Below are positions 62,205-64,000 of a stretch of DNA of 64,000 nt, in pieces. The stretch covers positions 496,001-560,000 of the forward strand of contig CP018628.1 in NCBI GenBank assembly GCA_002271215.1. The letters are read 5' to 3'. The DNA comes from Lelliottia jeotgali. Its GTDB lineage: Bacteria > Pseudomonadota > Gammaproteobacteria > Enterobacterales > Enterobacteriaceae. The notes under the pieces are model-generated. The model was not told where the DNA came from and ran no database searches. It saw only the letters and a list, made by a program, of their open reading frames with translations. Numbering within the stretch: position 1 is the first letter of the stretch; every line of letters begins with the position of its first letter. The translations under genes were made by a program, and so were the position numbers.

Positions 62205-64000
62205 ATGCTCGAAGTTGAATTTCAGGAATGGTTGAAAAGCAAAGGAGCCAAAACGCAAGCAGGCCTCAACTCCCGTATTTATGCTGTCAAAACTATAGAA
62301 AAAAATCTCGCAGCACTTGGTTCTCCTCATGCAGATCTGGATGCAGCCTACAATGCGGATGGATTTGCGCAATTGAGACAGCGGATCAAAGAGATTCGCC
62401 GTGATGCCAAAGACTACGGCAATGACTATCGGTTACTAATGCCTGAATCAGAGCAACCGCTTAACCGATTGTCCAACTGGAATAGCTGGCTCGGACAATA
62501 TGGACGCTTCCTGAGCTGTGATGACTCTCAGGCCGACGAAATTCGGGATTATGTCCTTGAAAACTACATCACCCCAGCCAGAGAGCGAGGTGACGCAAGT
62601 GTCACCCTAGTAGTTGGCCCTCTGAATACTGAAATGGGTCTCGACAAGGGATGGCCGAACATCTGTCAGGCTCTTGATGGTCAAAAATTTCAGGAACTAG
62701 CGGATGTTCCCCCTCCGGTGACGGAAGGGCCTAAAAAGAGCACAACCCGGAAATATACGTTCATCCTTACGGAAGGAAGCGAACTAGTGGCCCAGAATAA
62801 ACCAACTCCGACTAACCTTATTTTTTACGGTCCTCCAGGTACCGGAAAGACCTATAACACGGCGAGGGAAGCCGTAGCGCTCTGCGATGGCAAAGATGCC
62901 TATCCGAACTCAAAAGATGGGCGGGCGGCCCTGATGGTGCGCTATAACGAACTGATGGCAGAAAAGAGGATCTCTTTCGTCACATTCCACCAGAGCTATG
63001 ACTACGAAACCTTCGTTGAGGGCCTTCGTCCCGAAATCGGTGAAGATGAGTCTTCGTCTGCTGGATTTAGACTCATGCCTACGCCGGGTCTCTTCAGAGA
63101 AATTTGTGCCCTTGCCGATCAGGCCAGAACACAACCCCGTGCACAGACAGATGCCTCGGCACTGCAACTATCCCAAAAACGCTTCTGGAAAATGGGGCAA
63201 GGGACAATTGGCACCGAAGACGATGTGTATGAAGATGCCCGCGACAATGGGTATATCGCTCTGGGTTGGGGTGGGACGATAGACTGGAGCGCGGATAGAT
63301 TTTCATCGTTCAACGCGATTCATGATGAATGGATCAAGCAAAATCCAGGGAATCTGACGCCTAGTAACTGGACGCAAACCTACCCCTTCCGTTGCGAAAT
63401 GAAGCCTGGTGATATCGTGATTGTCCCTTACGGGAACACTGCGTTTCGCGCTATCGCTGAAATCACTGGTGATTACTATTTCGTTCCTGAAGCCGAAGGT
63501 TACTATGCCCACCGCCGCCCAGTTCGCTGGCTATTGACCCTTGATGAACCACTGCCACTCGATACCATTATCGATGGTAACTTCACCATGCGGACGCTTT
63601 ATTCCATTGCCACCAGTCGTGTGAATATCCCGGCGCTTGGCAGACTGCTCTCGAGTACAGAGAACTTGGATAATAGTTCCGATGTTAAAGGACAACCAGA
63701 ACAATTCGTCCTCATCATTGATGAGATCAACCGGGCAAATATCTCGAAAGTGTTCGGCGAACTGATTACGTTAATTGAGCCGGATAAACGTCTGGGAATG
63801 CCTGATGCACTCACCGTAACTTTGCCTTATTCGAAAAAGAAAGATTTTGGCATCCCCGCCAACCTTCATATCATAGGCACCATGAATACCGCCGATCGAT
63901 CCATCGCATTGCTCGACACAGCATTAAGGCGGCGATTCAACTTCCGGGAAATGGCTCCCGACGCGACCCTGCTAAGTGAAGTAGAGGGGATCGATCTCAA
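62205..64000 (+). CDS. mcrB: McrB-type GTPase of a modification-dependent restriction system (partial, runs off the window)
   Basis: The start is ATG 62205; the frame is open for 598 codons to the end of the window, so the gene is incomplete at its 3' end. Domains: an N-terminal helical region (~1-190), Walker A GPPGTGKT at 209-216, and FVTFHQSYDYETFVEG. An insertion at ~325-455 has an EVE/PUA-like look (FWKMGQGT, GYIALGWGG, MKPGDIVIVPYG, FRAIAEITG). Then come Walker B with Asp506-Glu507 (LIIDEINRANISKVFGEL) and the McrB signature MNTADRS, with arginines LRRRF. McrB-McrC cuts DNA with modified bases; mcrC should follow outside. Confidence 0.88.
   Translation, partial: MLEVEFQEWLKSKGAKTQAGLNSRIYAVKTIEKNLAALGSPHADLDAAYNADGFAQLRQRIKEIRRDAKDYGNDYRLLMPESEQPLNRLSNWNSWLGQYGRFLSCDDSQADEIRDYVLENYITPARERGDASVTLVVGPLNTEMGLDKGWPNICQALDGQKFQELADVPPPVTEGPKKSTTRKYTFILTEGSELVAQNKPTPTNLIFYGPPGTGKTYNTAREAVALCDGKDAYPNSKDGRAALMVRYNELMAEKRISFVTFHQSYDYETFVEGLRPEIGEDESSSAGFRLMPTPGLFREICALADQARTQPRAQTDASALQLSQKRFWKMGQGTIGTEDDVYEDARDNGYIALGWGGTIDWSADRFSSFNAIHDEWIKQNPGNLTPSNWTQTYPFRCEMKPGDIVIVPYGNTAFRAIAEITGDYYFVPEAEGYYAHRRPVRWLLTLDEPLPLDTIIDGNFTMRTLYSIATSRVNIPALGRLLSSTENLDNSSDVKGQPEQFVLIIDEINRANISKVFGELITLIEPDKRLGMPDALTVTLPYSKKKDFGIPANLHIIGTMNTADRSIALLDTALRRRFNFREMAPDATLLSEVEGIDL

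Overview
The window is chromosomal DNA of a gammaproteobacterium of the Enterobacterales, most like the Enterobacter/Leclercia/Lelliottia/Citrobacter neighbourhood. The backbone order mpl-darP-pmbA-cybC ... nrdG-nrdD-treC-treB-treR-mgtA ... ridA-pyrI-pyrB-pyrL ... argI-rraB-miaE-leuX is that of E. coli and Salmonella. However, cybC is intact, miaE is present, a GH20 hexosaminidase and a complete arginine deiminase operon are inserted, and several intergenic repeat families unlike those of E. coli K-12 are scattered through it. These identifications come from reading the sequence and from remembered family sequences; no search was run.

Region 1 (1-4.4 kb): cell-wall recycling (mpl), ribosome assembly (darP), the TldD/TldE protease subunit (pmbA) and periplasmic cytochrome b562 (cybC). 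These are followed by a convergent hok/sok-type toxin locus that is too short for ordinary ORF calling. Region 2 (4.8-13.5 kb): a nine- to ten-gene accessory locus. It holds a small PRD protein, a poorly characterised four-protein cassette (an SFCGS-loop protein, a DUF4312-like protein, and two membrane proteins of the DUF4311 and DUF4310 type), a metal-dependent amidohydrolase, a DgaE-like PLP ammonia lyase, a DgaF-like aldolase, a secreted beta-propeller lactonase, and a large PRD/EIIB/EIIA regulator. I read it as uptake and catabolism of an (N-acylated) amino-sugar acid. The four-protein cassette would be a non-canonical, possibly phosphorylating, transporter. Region 3 (13.5-26.7 kb): anaerobic ribonucleotide reductase nrdDG with FNR and NrdR sites, the trehalose PTS operon treBC with treR, the magnesium-regulated mgtA with its leader peptide, and a secreted beta-N-acetylhexosaminidase.

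Region 4 (26.7-29.1 kb): repeat-rich DNA, an unrecognised small gene, and an AT-rich cargo consisting of a frame-disrupted glycine-rich membrane-type protein, a small membrane protein and an orphan Hcp (type VI secretion). Region 5 (29.1-37.3 kb): ridA, the pyrLBI operon with its attenuator, and arcA-arcC-arcB-antiporter followed by a dedicated ArgR paralogue. Region 6 (37.3-48.5 kb): tabA, the D-xylonate/xyloside cluster yagEFGH with its IclR-type repressor xynR, biosynthetic argI with a canonical ARG-box pair, rraB, miaE and a membrane-anchored protein. The yagEFGHI-argI arrangement mirrors the yagEFGHI-argF segment of the CP4-6 element of E. coli K-12.

Region 7 (48.6-64 kb): a genomic island at the 3' end of tRNA-Leu(CAA) (leuX), carrying a P4-type integrase and a defence cluster. 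The cluster starts with type I restriction-modification hsdR-hsdM-hsdS. Joined to hsdS by one-base stop/start overlaps is a Septu-like pair, an ABC/OLD-type ATPase and an HNH nuclease. A divergent unit with an XRE-ImmA/IrrE metalloprotease and an unrecognised partner follows, and then an McrB-type GTPase that runs off the window and carries an EVE-like insertion between its Walker A and Walker B motifs. The island reads as an immigration-control region with at least three layers. The other end of the island (mcrC, attR) lies outside the window.
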